Shown in pieces: positions 8,603 through 16,810 of a stretch of 64,000 nucleotides of DNA. Within the stretch, counting starts at the first letter, position 1. Every line of letters starts with the position of its first letter. The notes under the pieces were generated by a model. It worked only from the letters and a program-made list of their open reading frames with translations, made no database searches and was not told where the DNA came from. The stretch lies in the NCBI GenBank assembly GCA_012520255.1, contig JAAYOQ010000024.1, positions 1 through 64,000 of the forward strand, written 5' to 3'. The stretch comes from Erysipelotrichia bacterium. Its GTDB lineage: Bacteria > Bacillota_I > Bacilli_A > Erysipelotrichales > Erysipelotrichaceae. A program made the position numbers and the translations under genes.

Positions 8603-9121
8603 ATGCTGACAAACTTTTTAAAACATTTACATACTATAAATAAACACCGTTTTCTAGTAATGAGATTATGTTTTAAATTAGGACTATATTGGCAGGGATT
8701 AACTCATGATTTGAGTAAATATTCTCTGATTGAATTTTTTACTTCGGTAAAATATTTTACTGGCACAAAAAGTCCCATTGACAAAGAGAAAAAAATAAAA
8801 GGATATTCAGATTGCTGGCTGCATCACAAAGGAAGAAATAAGCACCATTGGCAATACTGGACAGATTTTCAAAAAGGTCAGGTTATATATATTGAAATGC
8901 CCTTAAAATACATTAAGGAAATGCTAGCCGATCGCATTGCAGCCTGTATGGTTTATCAAAAAAAAGATTATCGAGCTAATAGTGCTTTAAACTTCTATTT
9001 AAATTCTCAAGAAAGAATATTAATACCACCTGAAACTAGCAACAAACTACATTATTATTTATCACTGGTAGCTGAAAAACCTTTAGATGAAGCTCTCCAT
9101 ATTATAAAAAATGATCGATAA
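8603..9121 (+). CDS. DUF5662 family protein
   Basis: 172 residues, matching from memory the DUF5662 family of Firmicutes: an N-terminal helical region with HLHTINKHRFLVM, then LTHDLSKYS, and LHHKGRNKHHWQYW in the middle. The abundance of His and Asp in these conserved blocks suggests a metal site, possibly HD-like, but no activity is established to my knowledge. It starts 3 nt after the membrane paralogue, with GGAG in that gene's last codons, so it is co-translated with it. A terminator follows directly. Confidence 0.7.
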   Translation: MLTNFLKHLHTINKHRFLVMRLCFKLGLYWQGLTHDLSKYSLIEFFTSVKYFTGTKSPIDKEKKIKGYSDCWLHHKGRNKHHWQYWTDFQKGQVIYIEMPLKYIKEMLADRIAACMVYQKKDYRANSALNFYLNSQERILIPPETSNKLHYYLSLVAEKPLDEALHIIKNDR

Positions 9122-9148
9122 AGGTTCGAAATTGAACCTTTTTCTTTT
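9121..9148 (+). terminator. Terminator after the DUF5662 gene
   Basis: AAGGTTC (9121-9127) pairs with GAACCTT (9134-9140), followed by TTTCTTTT. The next 200 bases to the trxA terminator show no gene or clear signal. Confidence 0.75.
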
Positions 9149-9354
9149 ATACAAACTAAAACTATAGCGATTTAATTAAAACAACCACCAATTATTTCTA
9201 CATCATTAATAATGTTAACTTCTATTACAAAAGATATCTTATAAAACATTCACCTTTTGGTTTATACTCGAATTCCATTTTTCTATAATCCTGTGAAAAA
9301 AAATGGTATATTTTTACACCTTTCTTTCAATAATATTCTTTGAGAACTTTATCA

Positions 9355-9390
9355 TCTTAAAAAATCCAGATTTTAATAAACCTGGATTTT
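9355..9390 (-). terminator. Terminator after trxA
   Basis: AAAATCCAG (9361-9369) pairs with CTGGATTTT (9382-9390). Read leftward, the stem is followed by a run of T. It ends the leftward nag-trxA series. Confidence 0.75.
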
Positions 9391-9408
9391 GTTATTAGTT
9401 TATAAACT

Positions 9409-9720
9409 TCATTTGATTTCTTCTAATATTTTTATCAGATTATCTTTGGTCTGAAATCCAATAACCTGCTTAACAACTTCGCCATTTTTGAAAGCTAATA
9501 AATTGGGAATAGAACTGATTTGATATTTTATTGCCAATTCTTTATCATCATTAACATTAACTTTTACAATTCTTACTACTCCGCTATACACTTTACTTAA
9601 CTCTTCTAAAATTGGCGCAATCATCTTACATGGTCCACACCAGTCAGCATAGAAATCAACCAATACTGGACCTGAATTAATTACTTCCTCAAAATTCTTG
9701 CTTGTGACAACTTCTAGCAT
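9409..9720 (-). CDS. trxA: Thioredoxin
   Basis: Cytosolic disulfide reductase. 103 residues with the active site WCGPCK near residues 28-33 and the cis-proline loop SSIPN further on; length and architecture are standard. It starts 15 nt after the nagB stop codon and probably lies on the same transcript. No thioredoxin reductase gene is in the window. Confidence 0.95.
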   Translation of the reverse strand: MLEVVTSKNFEEVINSGPVLVDFYADWCGPCKMIAPILEELSKVYSGVVRIVKVNVNDDKELAIKYQISSIPNLLAFKNGEVVKQVIGFQTKDNLIKILEEIK

Positions 9721-9735
9721 TATATCTTTATCTCC

Positions 9736-10464
9736 TTACAGAAGACTTGCTGCCTCTTCATCAACAACAACAGTTACATCCTGATGTCTTTGTAAGATTG
9801 ATGCCGGCCAATCAGTACTGACTTCTCCTTTAACAGTCTGATAGATAGCTTCTGCTTTGTTTTTTCCTGAAGCTATCAGAAGAATCTTTTCAGCTTCCAT
9901 AATGTTCTCAATACCCATAGTAATCGATTGAGTTGGTACTTTTGACAGGTCATAATCAAAGAAACGTGCATTATCCTGAATAGTAGATTCTACCAGATCA
10001 ACAACTTGAGTAACACTGTCAAAGGGTGTTCCCGGTTCATTGAAAGCCAAGTGTCCATTAGAACCGATACCCAATAATTGAAGATTAATGCTATATTTTG
10101 ACAATAATTCGTTATAGGCATCACAGTTAGCTTGCATATCATCTCCTAAAACTGAAGGAAGATTAACATTTTCTTTCTTTATATCAAGATGATTAAATAA
10201 GTTTTCATGCATAAAAGTATGATATGATTGCGGATGATCTGGATTCAATCCGACATATTCATCCAAATTGAAAGTGGTAATTTCAGCATATGATGTGTTG
10301 TTTTCCTGATGATCCTTAATCATTCTTTGATATAAACCAATTGGAGAAGAACCTGTAGCTAAACCTAAAACAGCTTTTGGATTACTTTTAACTACATCTA
10401 ACATAATTTCAGCAGCTTTATCGCTTACTTCTTCATAATCTTTACAGACAATAACTTTAATCAT
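9736..10464 (-). CDS. nagB: Glucosamine-6-phosphate deaminase
   Basis: Converts glucosamine-6-phosphate to fructose-6-phosphate and ammonia in amino-sugar breakdown. 242 residues, the usual Gram-positive length, without the C-terminal extension of the allosteric E. coli enzyme. Conserved blocks: LATGSSPIGLYQ (phosphate binding), NLDEYVGL (proton-relay Asp) and GIGSNGHLAFNEPG (catalytic His and Glu). GAGGTGAATTAA precedes the ATG. It acts after NagA, encoded two genes upstream. Confidence 0.95.
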   Translation of the reverse strand: MIKVIVCKDYEEVSDKAAEIMLDVVKSNPKAVLGLATGSSPIGLYQRMIKDHQENNTSYAEITTFNLDEYVGLNPDHPQSYHTFMHENLFNHLDIKKENVNLPSVLGDDMQANCDAYNELLSKYSINLQLLGIGSNGHLAFNEPGTPFDSVTQVVDLVESTIQDNARFFDYDLSKVPTQSITMGIENIMEAEKILLIASGKNKAEAIYQTVKGEVSTDWPASILQRHQDVTVVVDEEAASLL

Positions 10465-10515
10465 TTAATTCACCTCACCATTTTTATTTTATCATTATTT
10501 TTTTTACCTTACAAA

Positions 10516-11412
10516 CTAATCAAATTTTGGGGCCCGAAACTTTAATTGCCCTTTATTCATTTCAATACGAACTTCTTTGAGTAACTTATTTTCACCATCA
10601 AGTTGAACAGGTATTTCTCTGTCAAATTCAATATAAACTTCTTTTCCAGTAAAACAGTTACATACCGATTCATTTTGATGTGTCCCTTTAGCATATTTGC
10701 CAATTAATCCAATCATTCTAGGCAGACTCATCGGTCTGACATAACAGATATCAAAAATACCATCCGTTATATTGGCATCTGGGAAAGCATTAAACATCCC
10801 ACCATAAAACTTACCATTACTAACAGCAACCATAATCGTTTCTTCTTCATAAACTTTACCATCAACTGTCATTTTAAAATGATATCTTTTTGGATTCAAC
10901 CCAGCTTTAAAAATACTGTAAAAATAGATAAATTTATCAGGGATTATTGTTTTTTTCTTTTTAGCTACTTCATTAGCATAAACATTAATTGCGGCATCCA
11001 ATCCAAAAGAAACAATATTTAGAATTCTGCTTTTTCCATTTAATAAGCCGAAATCTATATCTATATCCTCTCCTTCAATTGAAGCTTTAAGTATTTCTTC
11101 ATCAGTTCTTTTTTCAACATCAATTGATTTTAAGAAATCATTTCCAGTTCCACCAGGAACAACCCCAAATCTAACTGACAGATCAAGACCATCTAATATT
11201 TCTGTAGCTGTTCCATCTCCTCCAACACTATAAAGAATTACATCATCTTTTTCCGTATATCTGGCAGCTATTTCAGTAGCATGTTTTGGATATTCAGTAT
11301 AGATAATTTCATATTCTTCTTCACTATTTTTAAAATAATTTTCAATAAGAGGAACAAATCTGAGACTTTTCCCCTTACCGCTGGTTGGATTAACAATAAA
11401 TACATATTTCAT
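10516..11412 (-). CDS. Diacylglycerol/lipid kinase family protein
   Basis: ATP-dependent lipid kinase of the DagK/YegS family, 298 residues. The nucleotide-binding N-domain has NPTSGKGKS (residues 8-16), GGDGTATEILDG (about 64-75) and VPGGTGNDF. The C-terminal beta-domain ends with the QLDGE-type block. The substrate could be diacylglycerol or another lipid alcohol; DgkB-like recycling of diacylglycerol from lipoteichoic acid synthesis is known in Gram-positives. It lies between nagA and nagB, an unusual place. Confidence 0.87.
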   Translation of the reverse strand: MKYVFIVNPTSGKGKSLRFVPLIENYFKNSEEEYEIIYTEYPKHATEIAARYTEKDDVILYSVGGDGTATEILDGLDLSVRFGVVPGGTGNDFLKSIDVEKRTDEEILKASIEGEDIDIDFGLLNGKSRILNIVSFGLDAAINVYANEVAKKKKTIIPDKFIYFYSIFKAGLNPKRYHFKMTVDGKVYEEETIMVAVSNGKFYGGMFNAFPDANITDGIFDICYVRPMSLPRMIGLIGKYAKGTHQNESVCNCFTGKEVYIEFDREIPVQLDGENKLLKEVRIEMNKGQLKFRAPKFD

Positions 11413-11428
11413 TTCAAAATTTACGTTA

Positions 11429-12568
11429 TTATTTGAACGCTTTACCTCCTACATACGTTTGATGGATATCATAGTTATCCTCTAAAACAACTATATCAGC
11501 ATCAAAGCCGGCAGCAATCTTGCCCTTGTGATCATCAACTCTTAAAAGTCTGGCTGGATTTAAAGTACAGGAATTAATTGCTGAAGCCACATCAACCAGA
11601 CATTTTTCAATTAAAATCTGTAAGCCTCTGTTGACTCTTAGCGTTGAACCTGCTAAAGATCCTGAATCAATTAACCTGGCAGTGCCTTCATCAGTAATAA
11701 CAATAGCTAATCCACCTGAAGTATATTCTCCTTTAGGCAAACCTTTAGGTCTTAATGAGTCAGAAATCATTACCACATGATCAGGTCCTTTAACACGGAA
11801 ATAGTTGTTAACCGCTTCAGGATTAGAGTGATATCCATCAGCAATGATTTCCCCATACATATCTCTGATTCTAAAAGCTGCCCCAACCAAACCTAATTCT
11901 CTATGTCCATAAGGTGACATGCCATTATAGACATGGGTTAACAGTTTAGCACCATTTGCGGCTGCCAATACTGCTGTTTCATAACTGGAAGAACTATGAC
12001 CTAAAGAAACAACTACTCCATTTTGAGAACAGTATTTAGTCAATTGCATATTTTCATCATGTTCTGGAGCTAAGGTGATAATTTTAATTAAACCATCAGC
12101 TTTTTCCTGATACATCTTGAACTGTTCAACTGAACTAGGCAAGATATGCTGTGGTGGTTGCGCTCCTTTATATTTCATATCCAAATAAGGGCCTTCAAAG
12201 TTAATACCTAAAATATTTGCTCCTTGATAACCATCTCTAACTACTTTGGCAACATTAGCTACTGCATTAGATAATACTTCTACCGATTGAGTGATGGTAG
12301 TAGGTAAAACTGATGTAACACCTTCATCTGCCGGAATCCTTTTAATCCAGTTTCTTAACCCTTCTTCATCTCCATCGTTGGTGTCAAATCCATATGCACC
12401 ATGAGTGTGAACATCAATAAATCCTGGCAAAACTCTTAAACTGCCATAATCATAATCTACTTCTTTTGTGCCGTAAGGATATACAGCAACAATCTTTCCA
12501 TTTTCAATTTCAATTTGTAAAGGGTTGAAATTGTTAGCTACCCATACTTTTTTTGATTGAATAATCAT
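11429..12568 (-). CDS. nagA: N-acetylglucosamine-6-phosphate deacetylase
   Basis: Removes the acetyl group from GlcNAc-6-phosphate, giving the substrate for NagB. 379 residues of the amidohydrolase superfamily. Metal-site and substrate blocks: DVHTHGAYGFDTND, NFEGPYL, SLGHSSSSYE, THVYNGMSPYGHRE and SDSLRPKGLPKG. The start codon overlaps the end of pepT by 4 nt. It probably feeds on peptidoglycan-derived or host amino sugars. Confidence 0.95.
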   Translation of the reverse strand: MIIQSKKVWVANNFNPLQIEIENGKIVAVYPYGTKEVDYDYGSLRVLPGFIDVHTHGAYGFDTNDGDEEGLRNWIKRIPADEGVTSVLPTTITQSVEVLSNAVANVAKVVRDGYQGANILGINFEGPYLDMKYKGAQPPQHILPSSVEQFKMYQEKADGLIKIITLAPEHDENMQLTKYCSQNGVVVSLGHSSSSYETAVLAAANGAKLLTHVYNGMSPYGHRELGLVGAAFRIRDMYGEIIADGYHSNPEAVNNYFRVKGPDHVVMISDSLRPKGLPKGEYTSGGLAIVITDEGTARLIDSGSLAGSTLRVNRGLQILIEKCLVDVASAINSCTLNPARLLRVDDHKGKIAAGFDADIVVLEDNYDIHQTYVGGKAFK

Positions 12569-13794
12569 TCTCTAACACCTCTTTCTACAACTATATTTAT
12601 TATATTGGCTAAAACTTTAACCATTTCTTTCATTTCATCTATTATAACTAATTCGTGATTTCCATGACAGTTTCTTCCTCCCGTTCCCAAATTAGGAGTA
12701 GCGATACCCATAAATGACAAATGAGCTCCGTCTGTTCCACCTCTGATTGGATCATATTCTACTTTATAACCCAACTGCTCGATAGCTTTTGCTGCCTGTT
12801 CTACAATAAACATCTTATCAGTCAAGCACTCTTTCATATTATAATAACTTTCTTTTATCTGTAATTCGACTAGATGACGGTTATACATCTCGTTAATATG
12901 CATTGTAATTAATTCAAAATGACGCATCTGCTGATGTAACAAATCTAAGTCATGATTCCTGATAATATAAGTGCTTTTAGCCTGTTGGCAATCTCCAACA
13001 ATACCCAGAAGGTGATTAAATCCCTCTCGTTTTTCAGTAAATTCAGGTCTCTGGTTTACCGGCAACATGTTATGAAAGTCAATGGCTAATTGAGTAGCGT
13101 TAATCATCTTATTTTTTGCATCACCAGGATGAATACTATTTCCACTGAATGTCACTACTGCATTAGCAGCATTGAAATTTTCATAGGTTACACAATTTAC
13201 CGGACCACCATCCAAAGTATAGGCATAGTCACAAACAAACTGCTTTAAATCTATCTTTAAGATACCTGAACCAATTTCTTCATCTGGAGTAAAACAAATC
13301 ATTATTTTGCCGTGTTTAACTTCTGGATTTTCATAAAGATATTGAATAAAATCCATAATAATAGCAATACCTGCTTTATCATCACCACCGAGTAAAGTAG
13401 TTCCATCAGTTACAATTAAATCTTTTCCTTTTAAATCTTTTAAAAAAGGATAATCACTAACTCTAGTATAAATTCCTTCTGATAAAAGAATATCTTTTCC
13501 ATCATAATCTCTGATAATTCTTGCTTTTATATCTCTACCACTGGTAGCATCACTGGTGTCAAGATGTGCAAGCAGGCCAACAACATCAGTCTGATGGTCA
13601 ACATTACTTTCAACCGTCCCGTAAACAAAGCCATTTTCATCCATTCTGGCATCTTCAACACCCAGTTGTTTTAGCTCTTCAACTAACATTTCAGCTAAAA
13701 TCAATTGATTTGGTGTACTGGGACAAGTCTTGCTTTCAGCATCTGAAGTGGTATCGATTTTGGTGTAATTTATAAATCTTTCTTCAATTTTCAT
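12565..13794 (-). CDS. pepT: Peptidase T (tripeptide aminopeptidase)
   Basis: Cytosolic di-zinc M20 peptidase that removes N-terminal residues from tripeptides. 409 residues. Visible zinc and catalytic blocks: LLAHLDTSD (His and catalytic Asp), GGDDKAGIA (bridging Asp), TPDEEIGSG (catalytic Glu pair), YTLDGGP and the C-terminal CHGNHE. It is the first gene of the pepT-nagA-lipid kinase-nagB-trxA series, so peptide and amino-sugar salvage may be expressed together. Confidence 0.95.
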   Translation of the reverse strand: MKIEERFINYTKIDTTSDAESKTCPSTPNQLILAEMLVEELKQLGVEDARMDENGFVYGTVESNVDHQTDVVGLLAHLDTSDATSGRDIKARIIRDYDGKDILLSEGIYTRVSDYPFLKDLKGKDLIVTDGTTLLGGDDKAGIAIIMDFIQYLYENPEVKHGKIMICFTPDEEIGSGILKIDLKQFVCDYAYTLDGGPVNCVTYENFNAANAVVTFSGNSIHPGDAKNKMINATQLAIDFHNMLPVNQRPEFTEKREGFNHLLGIVGDCQQAKSTYIIRNHDLDLLHQQMRHFELITMHINEMYNRHLVELQIKESYYNMKECLTDKMFIVEQAAKAIEQLGYKVEYDPIRGGTDGAHLSFMGIATPNLGTGGRNCHGNHELVIIDEMKEMVKVLANIINIVVERGVRE

Positions 13795-13851
13795 ATCTTT
13801 ATACTCCTTAACACAAAACTAATTATACACTAAAACCAAGACATTATAAAT

Positions 13852-13882
13852 CACAAAAAAAGGAGTTAAAAAATTAACCCCT
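13852..13882 (-). terminator. Terminator after pduL
   Basis: Read leftward: AGGGGTTAA, short T loop, TTAACTCCT, then seven T. It isolates pduL from the pepT operon. Confidence 0.75.
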
Positions 13883-13890
13883 ATTACTGG

Positions 13891-14460
13891 TTATTTAATA
13901 ATTGTACCTTCAACTGGTCCGCCAGCTGCATTTGATTCATCTGTATCAATATGCATAGCTAAAGCATAAGAATCTGAGACTCTGCAGACAACATCTGAAA
14001 ACGTTAAACTTCTGCCATCAGTTTCAACCTTGACAGAAACAACATCTCCATTACTAATATCATAATATTCAGCATCCGCTTCAGTAAAATGAATATGTCT
14101 TTTAGCAGCAATAACTCCTTTATCCAGAGTTACTGATCCATTTGGTCCCACAATTGTACACCCTTCAGTACCTTCAATATCACCAGATTCTCTTACCAGG
14201 GCTTTTACACCAATACCTCTGGCATCAGTCAAAGATAATTCAATTTGTGTATCTTTTCTTGTTGGACCTAAAACAGTCATTCTTGTTTCACCTCTAGGAC
14301 CAACAACTGTAATTTTTTCATTACTTGCGAATTGATTAGGTTGTGACAGCATTTTTCTAACTGTTAACTGATATCCTTCACCAAATAAAGCCTCTACATG
14401 TTCTTGTGATAAATGAGCATGTCTGGCACTTGTTTCTACCAATATCTTTTTATTTTCCAT
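13891..14460 (-). CDS. pduL: Phosphate propanoyltransferase (PduL-type phosphotransacylase)
   Basis: Interconverts acyl-CoA and acyl-phosphate; with acetate or propionate kinase it yields ATP. Two PduL domains are visible, each with zinc-binding histidines: SARHAHLSQEHVEALFG at the N-terminus and KRHIHFTEADAEYY near residue 125. The ATG at 14458-14460 was chosen because the in-frame GTG 9 nt upstream is part of the Shine-Dalgarno AGAGGTG. 189 residues, with no microcompartment-targeting extension and no shell genes nearby, so it probably serves acetate formation in place of Pta. Confidence 0.92.
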   Translation of the reverse strand: MENKKILVETSARHAHLSQEHVEALFGEGYQLTVRKMLSQPNQFASNEKITVVGPRGETRMTVLGPTRKDTQIELSLTDARGIGVKALVRESGDIEGTEGCTIVGPNGSVTLDKGVIAAKRHIHFTEADAEYYDISNGDVVSVKVETDGRSLTFSDVVCRVSDSYALAMHIDTDESNAAGGPVEGTIIK

Positions 14461-14487
14461 ATTTTTCACCTCTTAATCTCTTGTTCA

Positions 14488-14516
14488 ATTATATTACTAA
14501 AATCACCTTTTTTCAA
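14488..14516 (-). promoter_or_regulatory. pduL promoter
   Basis: Leftward TTGAAA (14511-14516), 17-nt spacer, TATAAT (14488-14493); the leader before the start codon is about 20 nt. Confidence 0.75.
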
Positions 14517-14617
14517 CTATCATAACCATCAGCGGCCATCAGTAATTGTCAGCTGATAAAAGTCCAGACATTCTAATCAATATGTATTGTCTATTATTAT
14601 TTCTGAACTTTTTATTG

Positions 14618-15394
14618 TTATTCTTTGATGAAACCCTGTTGACGACTATCCATATTTGAATTTTCAAAGGCCTCATGTCCACAATTCTTACATCTATATT
14701 TATACCAGCTATCTTCTGTCAAATGATTAGGACTATCTATTACCAGATAATCATGATCATATGCGATTATGCCACATCTGGAACATTTTTTTCTGCAATC
14801 TCCAATTTTTTCCCATTTATGAGAACTCATCTGTTCATTGCAAAGATAGTCTTCCTTCTTTCTTCCACAACGTTGACAAACATCATCTTTCCAATCATGA
14901 CTGTAAAACTTCCAAACAAAGCCACAACGATCACAAATCAAATAACACATTCCGGTTCTTGTAGATTCTTTCCACCAGACATCATCTTTTAAAGGAGGTC
15001 TCCAGATATGCTTTAATAACGGTTTACCGTTTTTAAGCTGGTCAGCATATGTTTCGCGTTTCATTCCACAACGTTTACAGACACAAACATCCCATTTATG
15101 ATTACCCATCTTATTCTGCTCACATTTATGACAATACATTAAACATGAATTTTCCTCTAAATAGCGCCAGCGATGTCCGGCAAGATGAACGTCTTTTACT
15201 TCCTGGCAGTTTTTACAAATACACCCATCCCAATCATGAGGAATGGTTTTTTCAGCTCCACAAACAGTACATTTCATCTTGCAGGTACCAGGTATATTTT
15301 CCCATTTATGATTTTCATTTCGTTTTTGATTGCAACGAACACAAGTACAGCCACCATTCCACTTGTGACCAAATACTTTACACATAAAATTCAT
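14618..15394 (-). CDS. Zinc-ribbon array protein with nine His/Cys modules (unknown)
   Basis: 258 residues, 27 cysteines. Nine modules begin with His-x-Trp/Tyr (His at 10, 29, 53, 74, 99, 129, 166, 192 and 214), each followed by a cysteine cluster. The clusters alternate between CxCx2C (16-21, 58-63, 104-109) and Cx3Cx2C (38-45, 84-91, 150-157, 200-207); those at 173-176 and 235-238 keep only Cx2C. Each H+3C set could hold one zinc. No signal peptide or catalytic domain is visible. AGGAAG lies 8 nt before the ATG. Function unknown; nucleic-acid or protein binding is a guess. Confidence 0.75.
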   Translation of the reverse strand: MNFMCKVFGHKWNGGCTCVRCNQKRNENHKWENIPGTCKMKCTVCGAEKTIPHDWDGCICKNCQEVKDVHLAGHRWRYLEENSCLMYCHKCEQNKMGNHKWDVCVCKRCGMKRETYADQLKNGKPLLKHIWRPPLKDDVWWKESTRTGMCYLICDRCGFVWKFYSHDWKDDVCQRCGRKKEDYLCNEQMSSHKWEKIGDCRKKCSRCGIIAYDHDYLVIDSPNHLTEDSWYKYRCKNCGHEAFENSNMDSRQQGFIKE

Positions 15395-15435
15395 ATCTTT
15401 TTCTTCCTATCAAATTATCAAATAAAATTGTGCAT

Positions 15436-15606
15436 TTAATATCTTATAACAAAATATATTACATATGTCCAACTTAACAAACCATGAAAAATGTCCCATC
15501 CGACAGATTTCCAGGTTGTATAACTTATTACCATAGCCAGTGCACTTCCAAATGTAATTCCTGAATTAATATATTTTTTAACAGCTTTATTATTTTCACT
15601 CATCAT
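15436..15606 (-). CDS. Small membrane protein, 56 residues
   Basis: Read from the reverse strand: begins MMSENNKAVKKYINSG, then a hydrophobic segment SALAMVISYTTW, and ends in LLSWTYVIYFVIRY. GGAGG lies 5 nt before the first ATG and 8 nt before the second (15601-15603), so either could start translation. Two hydrophobic stretches suggest a hairpin membrane protein. It resembles, from memory, small unannotated Firmicute proteins with an ISY...W...GWFYVIY pattern. It lies between the zinc-ribbon gene and an unknown membrane gene. Confidence 0.6.
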   Translation of the reverse strand: MMSENNKAVKKYINSGITFGSALAMVISYTTWKSVGWDIFHGLLSWTYVIYFVIRY

Positions 15607-15661
15607 CTACACCTCCACAATTACACAAACTCTAATTTACATCGATAATCAATGACTGTTT

Positions 15662-16573
15662 TTAGATTTCATTAATATCCGAAACATTCTTTTTCTTTTC
15701 AATATAAGATTTTATTTCCTCATATAATACATTGTTGCATTTTCCAATATTAACCATTTCTGAATCAGTTGCTAAACACAATCTGTTTCTGTCAAGGATT
15801 AAATCTTTGATATCACGATAATTAACAAATCCTATTTTTTTACCATAATAAACCAAATAAGACTTTGTTAAAGCGACTTTCAATGGACCAATGTTCCAAA
15901 TAGATGGATCTTCCAGTTCGCCAATCATTTCAAAATAATCTTTATTCTGTTTAAACTTTCCTACTTTTAATATTCTTAATACTCCCACAATAAAAAATAC
16001 ACAACCGATAATAAAATATATAGCGCTGACTAAAATAACATCACCTGGAGTAATTGCTGGACTATTTATTGTATCAAGGTAAGTACTTAAAAAATAATTG
16101 TCAAAATCATCAACCAAATAATTTAATTCTCCACCAAAAACCTCCGGTATCATCTCTATGGCAAGTTGTCGAATATCACCTTTGAAATCACAAAGATATC
16201 CTACTAAACGATAAGAAAAATTTTCTGGATCGGCTGAATACAATTTTTCTATTTCTTCAAACATTCCTTCCCTGATACCGACAACATATATGTACATGTC
16301 CTTATCAAAGGCAAAATAATACTCCTCGTTGACAGTTGCTGTTTCTCTTATGCCAAACTGATATAAATCAGTTATATCTAAATATACATAGCCTCCAGCT
16401 ACATCGTATTCAGTATTTGCGATACCAGGATACGAGAATGGTTTTTTGTTTTCATTTTCTTTAGCATCACCCATTACCAGAGAACTTAATAAAGCCAAAG
16501 CTAAAAACACGATTCCAATAATTATCAGATAATATCTTGGACTTGTAATCTTTTTAATTTTCTTTCTATTCAT
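15662..16573 (-). CDS. Two-helix membrane protein (unknown)
   Basis: 303 residues starting MNRKKIKKITS. Membrane helices are predicted near residues 14-36 and 190-212; an extracytoplasmic domain of about 150 residues lies between, and a cytosolic C-terminal domain of about 90 residues has the feel of a PH-like fold (strands LVYYGKKIGFVNYRDI, LCLATD). I do not recognise the family. The ATG at 16571-16573 was chosen because GGTGGAG lies 8 nt upstream; the in-frame ATG at 16609 sits against the -10 element. Confidence 0.7.
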   Translation of the reverse strand: MNRKKIKKITSPRYYLIIIGIVFLALALLSSLVMGDAKENENKKPFSYPGIANTEYDVAGGYVYLDITDLYQFGIRETATVNEEYYFAFDKDMYIYVVGIREGMFEEIEKLYSADPENFSYRLVGYLCDFKGDIRQLAIEMIPEVFGGELNYLVDDFDNYFLSTYLDTINSPAITPGDVILVSAIYFIIGCVFFIVGVLRILKVGKFKQNKDYFEMIGELEDPSIWNIGPLKVALTKSYLVYYGKKIGFVNYRDIKDLILDRNRLCLATDSEMVNIGKCNNVLYEEIKSYIEKKKNVSDINEI

Positions 16574-16597
16574 ACTATTTACTCCACCTCTTTGATA

Positions 16598-16627
16598 ATT
16601 ATAGTACATTTATTATTTAAATGTTTA
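16598..16627 (-). promoter_or_regulatory. Promoter of the two-helix membrane protein gene
   Basis: Leftward TAAACA (16622-16627), 18-nt spacer, TATAAT (16598-16603). Confidence 0.55.
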
Positions 16628-16663
16628 CTTTTTTTGATTTTTAGTATATTATAGGTTAGCGCT

Positions 16664-16741
16664 GGTGGTTGTGGTGAAGTTGGTTAACACACTGGATTGT
16701 GGCTCCAGCATTCGCGGGTTCGAGTCCCGTCAATCACCCCA
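16664..16741 (+). tRNA. tRNA-His (GTG)
   Basis: Full cloverleaf: acceptor GTGGTTG (16665-16671) pairs with CAATCAC (16731-16737) with one G-U; the anticodon loop TTGTGGC (16697-16703) has GTG at 16699-16701; the T-arm contains GGTTCGAGTCC. The histidine-specific G-1 (16664) faces discriminator C73 (16738), and CCA is encoded (16739-16741). Confidence 0.96.
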
Positions 16742-16751
16742 TTAAAAATTG

Positions 16752-16781
16752 AAGCCTCAATAATGAGGTTTTTATTTTTTT
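16752..16781 (+). terminator. Terminator after tRNA-His
   Basis: AAGCCTCA, loop ATAA, TGAGGTTT, then a long T-rich tract. It lies between the tRNA and yfcE, so yfcE expression may depend on readthrough or on a promoter inside this short gap. Confidence 0.7.
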
Positions 16782-16810
16782 ATGTTAAAATACTTTCAAG
16801 GAGAAAAACT

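Noticed and set aside
9736-10464. NagB has SNGH where E. coli has NDGH
   Set aside because: Asn at this position is, as far as I recall, usual in Gram-positive NagB enzymes, so it is not a defect.
14675-15439. Several rightward frames opposite the zinc-ribbon gene
   Set aside because: No ribosome sites, and their composition is the complement of Cys/His/Lys codons. The leftward frame has a clear repeat structure.
16697-16810. Upstream extension of yfcE into tRNA-His
   Set aside because: The region is a complete tRNA followed by a terminator; the AAGGAG site marks 16811 as the start.
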